Source: Paralvinella palmiformis (lineage: Eukaryota > Annelida > Polychaeta > Terebellida > Alvinellidae). From it: DNA of 64,000 nt. Under the pieces are notes generated by a model. That model ran no database searches. It was given only the letters and a program-made list of their open reading frames with translations, and had not been told where the DNA came from. The stretch covers positions 349,001 to 413,000 of the forward strand of contig JAODUP010000008.1 of the NCBI GenBank assembly GCA_025642065.1. The letters are read 5' to 3'. Below, piece by piece: positions 11,621 to 24,318 of the stretch. The first letter of the stretch is position 1. The number at the start of each line of letters is the position of its first letter. The translations under genes were made by a program, and so were the position numbers.

Positions 11621-12196
11621 ATTTAACAATGAATTATATAAAAGTACTCTCTTCAGATAGTCTAAATGATTCACTTTATCTTCCTGCATTTAGTAAAAGG
11701 TGACTTTTGACACTCACTAACTAAATAACTCACTAACTAAATAACTCACTCATTCACTCAGGCGTATTATTTAATAAATTATTAAAGATTCTGTCTATAT
11801 CGATCATTGGCGTGCTGGTTTGGACGGGGCCCAGTTAGTGGCTCCAACTGGCGAATGCCTCAACAACTATCATCATCTTATATTTGTCATCTGACAATCA
11901 TGGCGACCAAAACAGTCTGCTGATGTGAACAGGCCACTTCTTGATTATTATCGTTTCTCTGTTTGTTGTTCTTCCCACATCATCATCATATTTAGGTAAG
12001 TGTTTTTCTTCTGTTCGGTGCCGACACAGTGTCCATTTCTTCATGGTTGGGACTCGTGGCAAGACGCAGTGTGTTTGTTTTGCATCAGTCGATCAGTGTT
12101 ACTGTTAGATCTACTCCAGTCAAGATGAAGATCCTCCAATTAATAGTCTATAATATTGTTAGACTAGTTAGTTGTCTATCGAGATATCTATCTATC

Positions 12197-12229
<33 letters not shown>

Positions 12230-12400
12230 AGGCTGCTACTCTTGTCGTATTATTACGGATTTTCGTGTGATGGAATTAGATCTACTGTCATCTAGTTATC
12301 TTTTTTTAAAGTGGTATTTTGTCTTGTTTGGATGGTGAAAGAAAACACTTGTAGATCTAGTTGTAGATCTAGACTAGTTGTAGATCTATTCTATATGGTA
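9799..12400. other. 5' flank of the zinc-finger gene and divergent intergenic region
   Basis: The presumed promoter of the minus-strand zinc-finger gene lies just right of 9798; no TATA box or other clear core element is seen. Tracts of (TA)n occur at 11073-11094, 11457-11488 and 12197-12224, and (CA)n at 11590-11618. The segment 11710-11760 holds imperfect cactcactaacta units. A plausible splice donor (TTTAG|gtaagt, 11995/11996) on the plus strand could end a non-coding first exon of the downstream EHBP1 gene, which is speculative. Confidence 0.4.
10338..10446 (-). other. Candidate minus-strand exon upstream of the zinc-finger gene
   Basis: This 109-bp segment is framed by a strong acceptor (ttttcttatattgcag|TG) and a good donor (ACG|gtatgt) on the minus strand. 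One frame is open across it (DKLNDCRLKGGALVCKDCNA and onward). It is about 540 bases upstream of the zinc-finger start codon and on the same strand. It could be a 5' UTR exon, part of a separate transcript, or coincidence. No protein family is recognised. Confidence 0.28.
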
Positions 12401-12408
12401 TGTTTTAC

Positions 12409-12822
12409 GGCTGAGATTATTTATATCTGGACCAAAACAAATGCTCGTTTTTACCAGTTATAACTACTACCAGGAGTGTGTAACAAAACATTATGCAGGT
12501 GTCTGAGTTAGGTGTTTACTGTTTGCACTTATCACAAATTGTTTCCAACTGTCTGTCTTTTCAGTATCTGTCTGTCTTATCTACAAATCTGTCCTGCGTA
12601 TGCGCGTGCCCACACACACACACAACAGAGCATGTATGTGTGAGTTCTAATGTGGGTGTGTTACTCTCACTTTCTCAGACACCACAATTGTAGGTGATTC
12701 GCTATTTTAAGAGTTTCCTTGCATAGCACTTAGGGACTGGTGAATTGTAACACATGTCTCTTGATTCAGATCCCTGATAAATCATCCAGAGTTTGAATTC
12801 AAAATTCTCTGTATGTGTGTCG
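12409..12822 (+). repeat. Duplicated 0.4-kb sequence, copy 1
   Basis: The block from ggctgagattatt to the Ctg/Tct-rich end matches 23576-24240 closely. Shared landmarks are aatgctcgtttttacc, ccaggagtgtgtaacaaaac and ggtgtttactgtttgcactt, then a (TGTC)/(CA) zone, then caattgtaggtgatt and the right end. This copy is uninterrupted. It has no coding potential and is either a dispersed repeat or an old local duplication. Confidence 0.75.
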
Positions 12823-13094
12823 AACACAGACATGAGTGATGTGTACAGTGGGCTGCAATAAAAACATATGTACTTGTATCAAATTTCAAGATAAATATGT
12901 TTTTCTCAACCAGTACCAGCCTAACCAGGCTAATGTTGGTAACTGTAGTTTATGTTAGCCAGTTGTTTACTTATAAGTTATATAAATCTGTGACATATTA
13001 TATACATGTATCTATTTGATCAGTACAAGTAGCATTGAATTTTGAAACTTTGTTAGTTTGTATGTACAGCATGCATTTGTATGCACAGGGATGT

Positions 13095-13132
<38 letters not shown>

Positions 13133-14142
13133 CAATGTTCCAGTATGTCAGGAATTAACAGATGTGTATAGTGATATATTTGCTGATTGAGTTGATCAAA
13201 TGTGAGTTGGATTTAGAAATGGACACGTGAGTTCTGTCTTGTACAAGCATTAAAATCATACTGTTACTATATTATTCTGCTCAATTGCATGAATAAGTGA
13301 AGTAGCTAGCCACTCGGGTTACTTACCTCATCATGTCAGTATTTTGATATTAAATCTTCAAGAGGTCTAAAGAATAAATTGTAGAGTATGTTTGAATTGT
13401 AGATAGACAGATAGAATTATTCAGTTCACATAACAATTATACAAGAAATTACAAGTGTTGTTGTCTGTTAAATTGGTTATCTTGTTTGATGCATAGGCTT
13501 CACTATTCATGACAGATGATAATATATTTTATGTTGATTAAGGGAGTGTATAATCACAAACAGAGTGTTATGATGTATTCAATTCCTTTAGTTTGCTCGT
13601 CATGCATTCCATTACTTAGGCATTATACAAGTTTTACATATCATTATTATTATGGTGAGGTCAATATAAAGAAAATTGTTGTCGTAAATAGTCTGGTGCA
13701 TTTTATCCATTGAATTATTATATTATCATATATACATTAGTTTACTTACAAGTAACATCCTAGGAGTAGGAATAACATAAGATGTGAATGTAACATTGAT
13801 CTATAAACATAGAAACAGTTCCAAGAACTATAAATAATTATTGTATTTAACATGATGATAGATTTTTTTTTGGGGGGGGAATGTTTGATATACTTATGAG
13901 GTATACTTATTAATATTAATTGTGATGATCCTTTAATTGTATAAAATGTCCCTTTAATAAAGGGTGAAGTTATTTTACGTGGCTGGCTACCACAAATGAG
14001 GGAGATGCATATGGTCTGTAATTTAAAGCTTCGCAACAGCGACTAATTCTAACCAAATTTCGAAATTAACGATATATGGCATATTCGGTGGAGAAAACCT
14101 TGTCAGTTGCCTGGTTGGATGAAAAACTCCTCCTACTATATG

Positions 14143-14336
14143 CCACAAGATGATTGGTATTATTACGGCCACTTTTGTGCACTTGGTAGGCTAAATGGGC
14201 CGAGCAGCCTCCAAAGGTAATCAATCGAAGTCAAAGATGAAACACCCTTCAGATATGCCCATGCCCAGATTTGAACACGATGGTTACAAGTGATCTGTGA
14301 TCCAACACACTACCATTAGGCCATGGAGGCGCCCCT
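14143..14336 (-). mobile_element. SINE-A copy (tRNA-derived)
   Basis: On the minus strand it reads ggggcgcctccatggcctaa (A-box region), a B-box-like region around tgttcaaatctggg, then the family's conserved body (ggtaggctaaatgggccgag in plus orientation) and a tail with accaatcatc. It matches the copy at 30562 along its whole length. Confidence 0.72.
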
Positions 14337-17300
14337 ATAGTGCCACAATCACCAATTTGTTGATTATGGAAAATTCTAGAAAAGAACTTAACAATGGAGG
14401 TTACTTATCTCATCATGTCAGTATTTCAGAATGGATTGGCTGATTCAAACTTTTTTAGTTTACCCTTTGTTGTTCAAGGTCACATTTCAAGAAACACTCA
14501 TGGTATGATTCATCCCATGACGTTGTGGTTAACATTTCAGAAAATGTTGTTTCTTAGCGAAGGCTGAAGTTGAAAAACCTTGGGAGTATCTTGTATCAGC
14601 ACATGTTTTGATGTACTGTAGTATGGTATGATATGTTGATTTTTCAGATATCGCCCAATAACATCAAGGTGCTAGAAATCACTTTTCTGCACTGATAAAA
14701 ATAATCCTAAGTTTTGCCATGTACGTGCCAATGTCAACAGATTAAGTGATATCGTTGCTAAGTGTTGCAAACTTAGAGCTTTAAGCTAACTACAATAAAA
14801 ACAACTAGGCATTTGTATTTACTTTTCCAAGATGATCAAACCCTATTTATTGGCGATGTTATTTTTATTTAAAGAAGAAATTGTTATCTGTTCTTTATTG
14901 ATGATAAGTCATGTTGCTTCAAGGATTGAGATTTCATGACGTCCTGTATTATGAGTTTGGGGGAATACTAACTAAATGTTGTTCACCTGTTGTTGATGGC
15001 TGTCACATATTCACAGATACCCATTTTTCGCTGTATATCAGAGGCTGTGAAATATTTGTTTGCGATGCTGTCCATGAAGAAACATAGCCTGGATATCATA
15101 TTGAGAATGTGAGGAGAAATTATAAAAATTCATCTTCCATTTTGCTGTTTCTCATCAATGGTTATGGATATAATATATGTTGTCATAAAGAATGAAACAC
15201 CCTTCAGACATATGTAGACCTCCGACCTCCCACCCAGCATGACCATAACCATGAGTAAATAGTTCCACACTCTACCCATGAGGCCAAACAGGCGGATATG
15301 ATGCACAACCACTAAAATTCCATCACCAACATTTTCACCTTCATCAGCTGAAATAGATACTGATGACTGTATGAACCATGACCTTTGATGACCAGATGAT
15401 CTGTTGTATGGCATCCATAGATCAATTAATACAAAGTGTCTGTTAGGAGCATATCCAACATAGAACATCATTAAGATACGTCACATTTTGCTCAACCAAT
15501 TGTCTTTAACTTCTGTCTGTAACTGGTTGGAATGAGGATTGTGGAAACAGGATTGTACTGCAATACTCGGACCAAGAGACCAGTCTTCTGGATAAATGGC
15601 TATCTACTCTACCAACTGTGCTGAGATGATATTAGGGAGGCTGGTGGAAACAAAACCCAATCATTCTCATTTGGTGTAAATTGTGAAGCCCTGGTTAGCA
15701 CTTCACATTAGCAGTATTTCTATGGCCTATAGTCAGATTGTTTGATAGAGTACTCTGTGCTTGGTGGTGCCGTAACACAACATCATACACAGCATCATAC
15801 GTCCCATTTGTTTTAATCAAGATCGAGTTACACATTACTAATGTGATACTCTATGGTAAGCATAGACTAGTACTTTAACTGTGCATACTGTCTTTACAAT
15901 TTAAAATCATTTCATTTCCAAATGTTTCAACACTTAGTAGGAAAAAAAGAATACCAACACATTAATGTCTTGCCCATTGTGTGTTTTATCCCCATTAAAT
16001 GACTAGATTTTGATTAAAAAAAATTATTTATTGAAGACTCGATATAAAGCGTAAACATTGACAAGGGCTTTCCGTTAAAGAATTTGTCATGCAATTTTTT
16101 CCATGCTGGGCATCAAATGGCGAGATTTTATTGGCTCATCGACACTGTGTAATAATAATACAAAATATAGTACTTCTCAGTTATTAGACCAACAGACCTC
16201 ACATCATCACCTTGAACGTTATATATTAACATAAAAATTACTGGCTTCACAGGTCAATGAACCTGGAGTCAATCCTCTCTCAATCGGATGTGTTTATTTG
16301 ATCAACTAATTAGCTAATCTAATGTGACGTAGTCAGTTTAATAATAATTTTTCTGGCTGAACACAGTGTTCGAATTAATACAGTGTTCACAAATATACAA
16401 CAAAGATGGTTAACATCACATACCTCGTATTGTGTCATTATATATCTTGTGGGGGGGGGGGGTTCTAATAATAATTGAAAATGAAATTTAACTTTAAATT
16501 GAAGAAATTTTGTCTTGAGGATGGATACAATTGTCTACACTTGGCATTTATTGGTGTCCATGTGTGACTCATGTTTCAGTGAGACATGTCGATTACCTGG
16601 CTTGATTGGCTTCATTATTCAGCGTGTAGGAAACTGTTTTCATGCATGGCTTATTTGCCACGAACTGTGTTATAAAGCCAGATACTTATGGTGAATGATA
16701 TCCTGTCCGGTTTTCTGATACTCGAAAAGGAAGGTTATCACTGACCTGAAACTTTGCGGCTTCGTTGAATTAATCACAAAATACTTGTGTTAGCTGAATA
16801 CCTTTCCTATGATTGTACGGATCGTAAGGAATTATACTGCCGGCCACGTTCTTGACCTATCTAGGGCAAGTATATCACCTGTCATAGATGTGATGTATAT
16901 AGGATTGGGTAGTGACGGTTTTAACACATCGGTATATTGGGGGGTAATCAGGCTAGGTGTGGGAGCCTGTGGTTGGGGGGGTTGTCCTATGGTACAATTC
17001 ACTTATTGAATACTGACAATTGTTGTAAGTACACAAATGGCATGTGGCTCATTGTTACTGAAGTCAGATTTAGTACTGTGATCAAGCTGATGATGATGAT
17101 GATGATGATGGTGTCATAGTATCTCAAAGTGAATCTCTGATTGGCTGTGATGTCTGGTGATTGGCTGAAACTAGGTCAATGGTCATGTTAGGTGATAATT
17201 GGGAAGTTGATTACTTTTGTGTCCTGGGCACTGAATGGGTCATGAATGGTGTTTTGTTTTGAAGATAGAATTATATGAGTGGTGGTGGTGGTGTAACATT

Positions 17301-17431
17301 ATTGTGTGTATGGGTGTGTGTGTGTTAACTGTAATTAGTATGACAGCCCATCCTATGGGTGGAAGAAGCATAAGTAATGATGGATATTTTTTGGATGGAC
17401 GTAATTAAAATATTTTATGCACATTATATTT

Positions 17432-17508
<77 letters not shown>

Positions 17509-17725
17509 TTATATATTATGTCTGTTTTGTGTATGTTATATTTATACTAATCTATGAATTATACTGTACATACTGTATATTATGTGTATATTATAGTTGT
17601 CTGCACCTTAAGCATTACATGGTGACAGTAGATATTCTGTTTTGTAAAGATTGTAACTGTTAGCAACAGTTTTGTCTGCTTTAATCAAATATCAATGAAA
17701 TTAGCTTATGTATACTTGGATGGAT

Positions 17726-17767
<42 letters not shown>

Positions 17768-18299
17768 CATGAGTAAAGGCACTGTAATGTTGTCATCATG
17801 GTCCATTTTGGGGGTGGAGCGGGAGTTGCAGTACGGAACATGATGAGGTAAAGCAAAAAAATTAATTCCCTTCAGACATAGCTCAACCAGGGTTTGTACT
17901 TAGGTGCTATGTATCTATGGTTATATGCGCTACTGAAAGTGGAAATAAATATATGTACAATATAGTATTTCATCCCGAGTGGCTGTAAAGTTATCACAGA
18001 TTTGTTTCAAACATTTTTTTACAAATATCATTTTCACTACCGGTAATTATAACATCTGTAGAAATCATCTGTTGCTGAAAGAGGCATCGTTGAATATTAG
18101 ATTGTGCAAAAGTATGTGATAACTAATTGATGATGACATGTGTTTGTGACATATTTAAAATTAGACGATGCCAAGAACTGGATGATGTTCAGTATACGAT
18201 ATTGACAGCTTGTTATTCGTGATCTAAATCCTTTATTGCTCTTCCAAGAAAACTCGACGTTGACTCCTAGAATGACTGGCCCAGTACAATATGGTATTA

Positions 18300-18466
18300 G
18301 TTGAGTTTAATCCTTTAGCCTCAGTATAGAGTTCTAACTTGGGATCTGTGACTGAGGGACGACTGCGTAGATAAACATACCTCACACAGACAGGTATGGC
18401 CCAGATTTGAACTAACAACCTGCAGGTTTGCAGTGGACTGCTCTAGCCATTATGCCATCGGAATGG
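18300..18466 (-). mobile_element. SINE-B copy (tRNA-derived)
   Basis: On the minus strand it starts ccattccgatggcataatgg, continues through a ccactgcaaacctgcaggtt segment and a B box (agttcaaatctgg), and ends near the gaggctaaa motif shared with the copies at 20642, 22738 and 47734. Confidence 0.65.
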
Positions 18467-18707
18467 CCTTACATAGTTCACAGTAATCTCCCTCTGTCAG
18501 GTATCGATTCATGTTGATTGAGTTAATCAATGAACTTATAAGAAATCAACAGGTTAGGTCACTGGATTCACACTCTGGTTATTCAAGTCCAAGTGAGAAC
18601 ATTCCCCACTGATCTCCAATCATATTACTCACATTAATCTGACTTCCTGTAGGTTGTTTATGGTGTGTACATCGGGATAGGAAATTATTAGGCTTTCACT
18701 GTGTGTA

Positions 18708-18750
<43 letters not shown>

Positions 18751-20641
18751 CATATCCACTTGACAGCATGTATTATGTGACTGAGAAATAAGTTAATTGT
18801 TTAGTTTGGCCTTAAGTTATACTGAGCTGGAGTTTGTCATCATGACTACTGTGTCTTCTGTGAATCATGTTACATATGTTATATAACATATTATTTTATT
18901 ATATCGATGTGGTGGTAAGAAGTCAGCTTTTACTTCAGTACTCTTGCTGTTGATAACATGACTTTGTGTTACTCAGATGCAGTGATTGTGCATACATTGT
19001 GTGTGTGTGTTTTGTTATTTATAATTGTCTTATCATTAGCTGGTGCTGTGCGATGTAATTTTTTAAATAGGATTTAAATTATTTGCGATTTAGGTATTGG
19101 ATTTCTTGGGGAACTATGGTATTCAGCAGTTCAGAAATGCAGAGACTTAACCTGAAAGCGTACAGTCATGCACACACCGTTACAACGAGAACACAAATTG
19201 TTGCCCGGAGACATGTTAAATAATAGGCTTTTCAAAAGTGTGGCCTAAGTACAAATTCTGTAGGTACATTAGTCTTCATAGACAACTGTTGGTGACTACA
19301 AATGTTTTTAATATGTGTGCAATAATACAGAAGCTGCTGCTATAAATATTAAATATAGAAATATTACACCATTCATTTTAGAATGACTTATATACAATGA
19401 CATAGTTTAAATAAATTCGTAGTTGATTTTATAACTATTTGTTTATGCTTGCACTTCAAAGGAATTGATTTTTTAAAAACATTTTGGATCCTCTGATTAC
19501 TAATGCAGCCATTAATGAGGACACACAGGAAGGATATGATCTGCTATTATAATTGGATGATCTTAATTGCTGAGAAGCCAAACTAATTATGTAGAGGATC
19601 AGGGCTGATCATTCCCAAAAGCATGTGACCGGGAAGATATCAAATGGTGGATGGCGGCTCCCGTAATTGCTAGTTACATCATAGCTGATGAATATGGTGA
19701 ACGATCAGCGAACTCTGTGTGTGTGTGCATTATGCCACAGACGATGTAAGATACACGTTCAGTTCCACTGAAGGGCACAATGGACACTGTGTGAAATGGA
19801 AGTAGAAACTTTATTTGTGGTATCAGTTATACCATGAAATATGTGATACCATATGTTAATACTAAATAAATAAGTGTGTGTGTGTGTGTGTGTGTCTGAA
19901 TACAAAATTTGGTGAGGAAGAAAGAAAATTATTTAGTATGAGTGAAGTACGGTTTTGTCCAAGTGGACTGGTGAATCAGTGAGTTTCTCTCCAGCGGTTT
20001 AGTCAGGTTACTGTTATTGAAAAGGAGTGATACACCCTTGTATGTGTATAGCGACTTTTGGGTATTACTGATTTGTTCAGATGGTTTAATTGTCAATTTT
20101 AGTCTGTACCAGTGCCTTTTCATATATTACTGTAACTATATCCAAAAACTACAAGATTGTGTGTGTGTGTGTGCTGATAAGGCACTGGCACAGAGAATGA
20201 CAGGTTTTGAATGTAACCAGAGAAGTGTCTCAGCAGTCCTTGGTATTTGTGTGTGATCAGAGAGAGAGAGAGAGAGAGAGATTAATGAACGAATGAAGTT
20301 AGTATCCATTCTAGTACAGACCATTAAGACTGGCCGAGATAAAACAAGACTGTATGAACTGAAGTGAAATAGACACCTTTAGCTACCAGTACTGTAGTAA
20401 TGCTGTAATGGTGTACTGACTAGTGTGACGTATAGCTCTATATATCAATAAACCAGCTGATAAGATAACTGACTGTCATATCATCCTCTGGACACCTGTT
20501 TGTCATTATATCAGTCCACTTTTCGCCTGTCATACTGTGTTCAGGAAGCTATGATATGTGTTTAGATCAGCTTACCATAATCTGACTAGTGATGCCGTAA
20601 TCATACATTGCCAATATAGTTATACTGTAGGAGTATGTCGT

Positions 20642-20800
20642 CACTCGGATAGCACAGTGGTTAGTGTATTGTGCTGCAAACTGGCGGGTTATTGGTTCAA
20701 ATCTGGCCCTAACCCATTGTTTGTGGGATGTTTCCCTAAGAAGTCACTCATTTGCCATATGTCCTATCTCTGACCAGTTCCGAGGCCTGAACAACTGACT
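20642..20800 (+). mobile_element. SINE-B copy (tRNA-derived)
   Basis: It begins cactcggatagcacagtggt (A-box region), has gctgcaaactggcgggttat and a B box (ggttcaaatctgg), then a tRNA-unrelated body with tttgtgggatgtttcc and a gaggcctgaacaactgac tail. The tail runs straight into the minisatellite at 20816. Confidence 0.7.
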
Positions 20801-20815
20801 GACCACATTACTGTC

Positions 20816-21315
20816 CACATCATCACCCTATCTCTGACCACATCATCACCCTAATCTCTGACCACATCATCACCCTATCTCTGACCACATGACCGTGCCA
20901 TCAGAGTGTAACCACATTATCTAACTACATCACCACCCTATATAAACCACATCACCACTCTGTATAACCACATCACCACTCTATATAACAACATCATCCT
21001 ATATAACCACATCATCACCCAATAATATAACATAACCACCATATATTATAACATCACCACCCTATATAACAACATCACTACCCTATATTATAACATCACC
21101 ATCCTATATAACAACATCACCACCCTATATTATAACATCACCATCCTATATAACAACATCACTACCCTATATTATAACATCACCATCCTATATAACAACA
21201 TCACCACCCTATATTATAACATCACCATCCTATATAACCACCTCACCACCCTGTATTATAACATCACCACCCTATATAACAACATCACCCTCGTTATCAG
21301 CCCATTTAAGCCACT
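20816..21315 (+). repeat. Minisatellite, 21-bp unit with 42-bp higher-order unit
   Basis: The array starts with ccacatcatcaccctatctc-like units, then settles into accaccctatataacaacat(c) units. In the middle (about 21060-21240), two variant 21-mers alternate, one with tataacaacatc and one with tattataacatc, giving a regular 42-bp period. It follows directly on a SINE-B tail. Confidence 0.85.
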
Positions 21316-22689
21316 TTATAACCCTGTATAACCACATCACCACCAACTTGACCAGTGTTCTCTCAAAATATGTTTACATATTTACAATATTAAAATAAAT
21401 TTTGCCATGATGAAGACAATACTCTGGTTGGAGACCATTTGTACTGGATCAGACATAAATAGAACTGATTAAAATTACCACTCACACCGTGATGACTTAA
21501 AATGATATGGTCATGGCTCAGTAGTAAGAGTGGTTGGTTAAAATATAAGAGCATGGTGGATTAAAAACCAGCGGCTGTATTTTTGGCCACTTTCGGATAG
21601 TACAGGCGTTACAGTACTATAATGTCCAAAATAAGGGTTCGAGTTGAACCAATGTACTTGTGGTTGGGGGTGGGGGGGATTTACCCTAGGGAGTCGGGTC
21701 TCCGCCATATATCCTATATGTGACCAGCACCGAAGTTCACTCGTTTACTATTCAAAGTGATTACTGATAGATTGGATGAGCTCAGTAGATGAATCACGTC
21801 GGATTAAGCATTTGTAGATGTGATCCATAAAAGCGGTATACATCCTGGCCAGTTGAAGATTTTTCCAGATTATCGTTGTCTTTACAATGGACGTGGATCA
21901 GAGACACAGTAGTGGAGATGGTATAATGTCCTTAGACACAACGACTGTGTCAAGTTCTTAGAGAATTTTAGAGTCGGAGTATGGAAATAATTACTGGACA
22001 GGTTCAGATGGACAGTGTGAGAGACAAAAGTGTTGGAAGTTAAAGTTGAAGAAAGCAGAAGAACCAGGTTATTTTATAAGAATAATTTCTGGTGATTACA
22101 TGAGTTACATTCACTAAAAAGGTAAACCCCTCCCTTTTTAATCACTAAAATATTAATTATGAGACAGCTGGTTGTCTTTAATGACTGAACAGTGACGACT
22201 TAACTCTTTAAGTGTAGCGGCTCCGGTCATAATCCTATCATATTCCTATCTATAGCAGATGAAAGTCATCCGAAGAGACTCCGAGGCACTGTTTGTTGTG
22301 TCATTTACAGAGCATGTTCTACACAATACTGAAGATGATTGGCAAATATCAAGGAATTGTGTCATCCGGTCGGTAGAAGTTATTGTTAGCGTGGAGCAAT
22401 TGTTCTATGGATTATTGCTCGCTGAGTTCGGTTTTGACTGTTGCTTTATCTAAAATTGTTGCCGTCATCGGTGACATATGACAGTCCTGTTATGGAGACT
22501 GAGAGGACACCGAAGCTTCATTGTTTTGTGTATTACTAATGGTATGTTTGTTTTATGGAACAGTGAAGATAATTAATAATTTTGATTGATCTAAAAATTG
22601 TTGTCCAGCTGAAAGAAATGATCTGATGATATCTGTACCTTAAAGGTGCTGTACTGGTAATGTTTGTATCTTAGCTCATATACTGTTAA

Positions 22690-22737
22690 CGAGTGAGTGA
22701 GTGAGTGAGTGAGTGAGCGAGTGAGCGAGCGAGCGAG
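22690..22737 (+). repeat. (GAGT/GAGC)n microsatellite
   Basis: A tetranucleotide array of gagt and gagc units. On the minus strand it reads as (ACTC)n and follows immediately on the tail (gaggctaaacaactc) of a minus-strand SINE-B. Confidence 0.85.
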
Positions 22738-23075
22738 TTGTTTAGCCTCGGCACTGGCCATGTCTGATGGCCGAGTGGTCACCATATATTGGAAGGTTCC
22801 ACAAATATACTACCTTGAGTAGATTCGAACTCAGACCTGGAAGATTCTAGCGAAATGTTCTAACCACTGTGCACGGTAGCGTGTTGGACCACAGATCACT
22901 ACCACCCGTGTTCGAATCCCGGTGTGGTCATATCTGAAGGTTGTTTCATCTTTGGCTTCGTTTCATTACCTTCGGAGGTCGCTCGGCCCATTTAGCCTAC
23001 CATGTGCACAAAAGTGGCCGTAAAACATCAATCATCATCATCATCATCTAACCAATGTGCTATCAGGGTGCCTGT
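22738..23075 (-). mobile_element. SINE-B interrupted by a SINE-A insertion
   Basis: The minus-strand SINE-B runs from its gaggctaaacaac tail at 22738 through a B-box-like gagttcgaatctact to ggttagaacatt near 22860. There it is broken by a plus-strand SINE-A and appears to resume after 23060. The interruption is flanked by ctaaccactgtgc (22860-22872) and ctaaccaatgtgc (23048-23060), a near-perfect 13-bp target duplication. Confidence 0.68.
22873..23047 (+). mobile_element. SINE-A copy nested in SINE-B
   Basis: It contains ggtagcgtgttggaccacag, a B box (tgttcgaatcccgg), the conserved body (ggaggtcgctcggcccattt, then agcctaccatgtgcacaaaa) and a (ATC)n tail. Its first 20 or so bases, compared with the 30562 copy, are missing, which suggests a 5' truncation. 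Confidence 0.8.
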
Positions 23076-23575
23076 TTATGGTTAATATAGCAAATTATTG
23101 TAAAATTGTAATTTTCTTGTGTTCTTTTTTTAATGTGTGGAAGAAACCACCTTTATGCTGCACCTATGTTACTTGACATTGATATATGTGTCGTCGTTGT
23201 TGTTGCAGATGGAGGGTGTCACTTCTGATTCGATGCCTTTCCCGATCTGATGGATACTGTCAGTACAATAAATAGACAAATCGGGGGCCCTCCCTCACAT
23301 TAATAGATACACGAGTTGGGATTGTTTCCCCATCAGCTATTGACAGTCAGCGATGTTAGCTGTGAGCGTAGAACGACATGTCTGATGGTGACCAATAATC
23401 AGATCCAATTAAATGGCTTATACCCTTGTGATTGAACCTTTGTTTTAGTTGATTATGGGTACTTTACTCCACTGGGTTTAGGTTTCGGGCTGTGGATGGT
23501 ACCAGGTGTGGGTTGTCTCTTTAGACAATGTCCCGAGCACCTGGTTTAACCCGATAAGTATACAGCGGCAGCGGC

Positions 23576-23728
23576 AGCAGCTGAGATTATTCAATTAAAT
23601 ATTTATATCCCAGGAACAAAACATTAATGCTCGTTTTTACCGATTACTCCCCAGGAGTGTGTAACAAAACATTACGCAGGTGTCTGAGTTAGGTGTTTAC
23701 TGTTTGCACTTATCACAAATTGTTTCCA

Positions 23729-23763
<35 letters not shown>

Positions 23764-24002
23764 CAGTGTATGTCTGTCTTATCCACAAATCTCACGCACA
23801 CACACAGACACACACTGGTAGCGGATTAAACCACAGATCAACCACCAGAGTTCGTACATCGGCGTGGGCATATCTGAAGGGTGTTTCATATTTGACTTCG
23901 CTTCATTACCTTCGGAGGTCGCTCGGCCCATTTAGCCTACCATGTGCACAACAAAAGTGATCGTAAAACATAAATCATCAATCAATCGCGCATGCGCGCA
24001 CG

Positions 24003-24037
<35 letters not shown>

Positions 24038-24240
24038 AGAGTCCAGTTATGACGTTGGTGTGTTACATTCAGGCACTACAACTGTAGGTGATTATCTATT
24101 TTAATAGTTTTCTTTCACATCAATTTAGGGAGTGATGATATGTAATACATGTCTCTGACATGAAAAGTCACTCTTCTGGTTTCAGTTCCCTGATGAATCG
24201 TTCAGAGATTTAATTCCCTATTCAAGATTTTCTGTGCCAG
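23576..24240 (+). repeat. Duplicated 0.4-kb sequence, copy 2 (split by a SINE-A)
   Basis: It matches 12409-12822 in the same orientation (gctcgtttttacc, ccaggagtgtgtaacaaaac, ggtgtttactgtttgcactt, then the right arm with caactgtaggtgatt). Between the arms are an expanded (TGTC)n tract (23730-23762), a SINE-A (23817-23987) and a (CA)n tract (24005-24034) that copy 1 lacks or has only in short form. Confidence 0.75.
23817..23987 (+). mobile_element. SINE-A copy inside duplicated block
   Basis: It reads ggtagcggattaaaccacag, a degraded B box (gagttcgtacatcgg), the body ggaggtcgctcggcccattt and a tail of catcaatcaatc. It is more diverged than the 30562 copy and interrupts the 12409-type repeat. 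Confidence 0.72.
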
Positions 24241-24257
24241 TGCCTTATTCCACATTG

Positions 24258-24318
<61 letters not shown>
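24258..24318 (+). repeat. (CA)n microsatellite, about 60 bp
   Basis: An almost uninterrupted ca dinucleotide array. Confidence 0.95.

Larger units (their letters stand above)
12823..20640. other. Intergenic or 5' intronic stretch with repeats
   Basis: No coding exon is supported. Contents are (TA)n tracts at 13097-13127, 17434-17508, 17728-17764 and 18713-18746; a SINE-A copy at 14143-14336; a diverged SINE-like relic near 15190-15310 that explains the 15130-15471 ORF; G-runs at 13870 and 16450; a (GAT)n tract at 17091-17110; (TG)n at 19875-19895; and (GA)n at 20260-20280. Confidence 0.55.

Noticed and set aside
15130..15471. 113-aa minus-strand ORF
   Set aside because: It runs through a diverged SINE-like relic (atgaaacacccttcagacat), with no domain and no splice context.
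20816..21315. CRISPR-like repeat array
   Set aside because: Units are contiguous with no unique spacers; it is a minisatellite in a eukaryotic genome.
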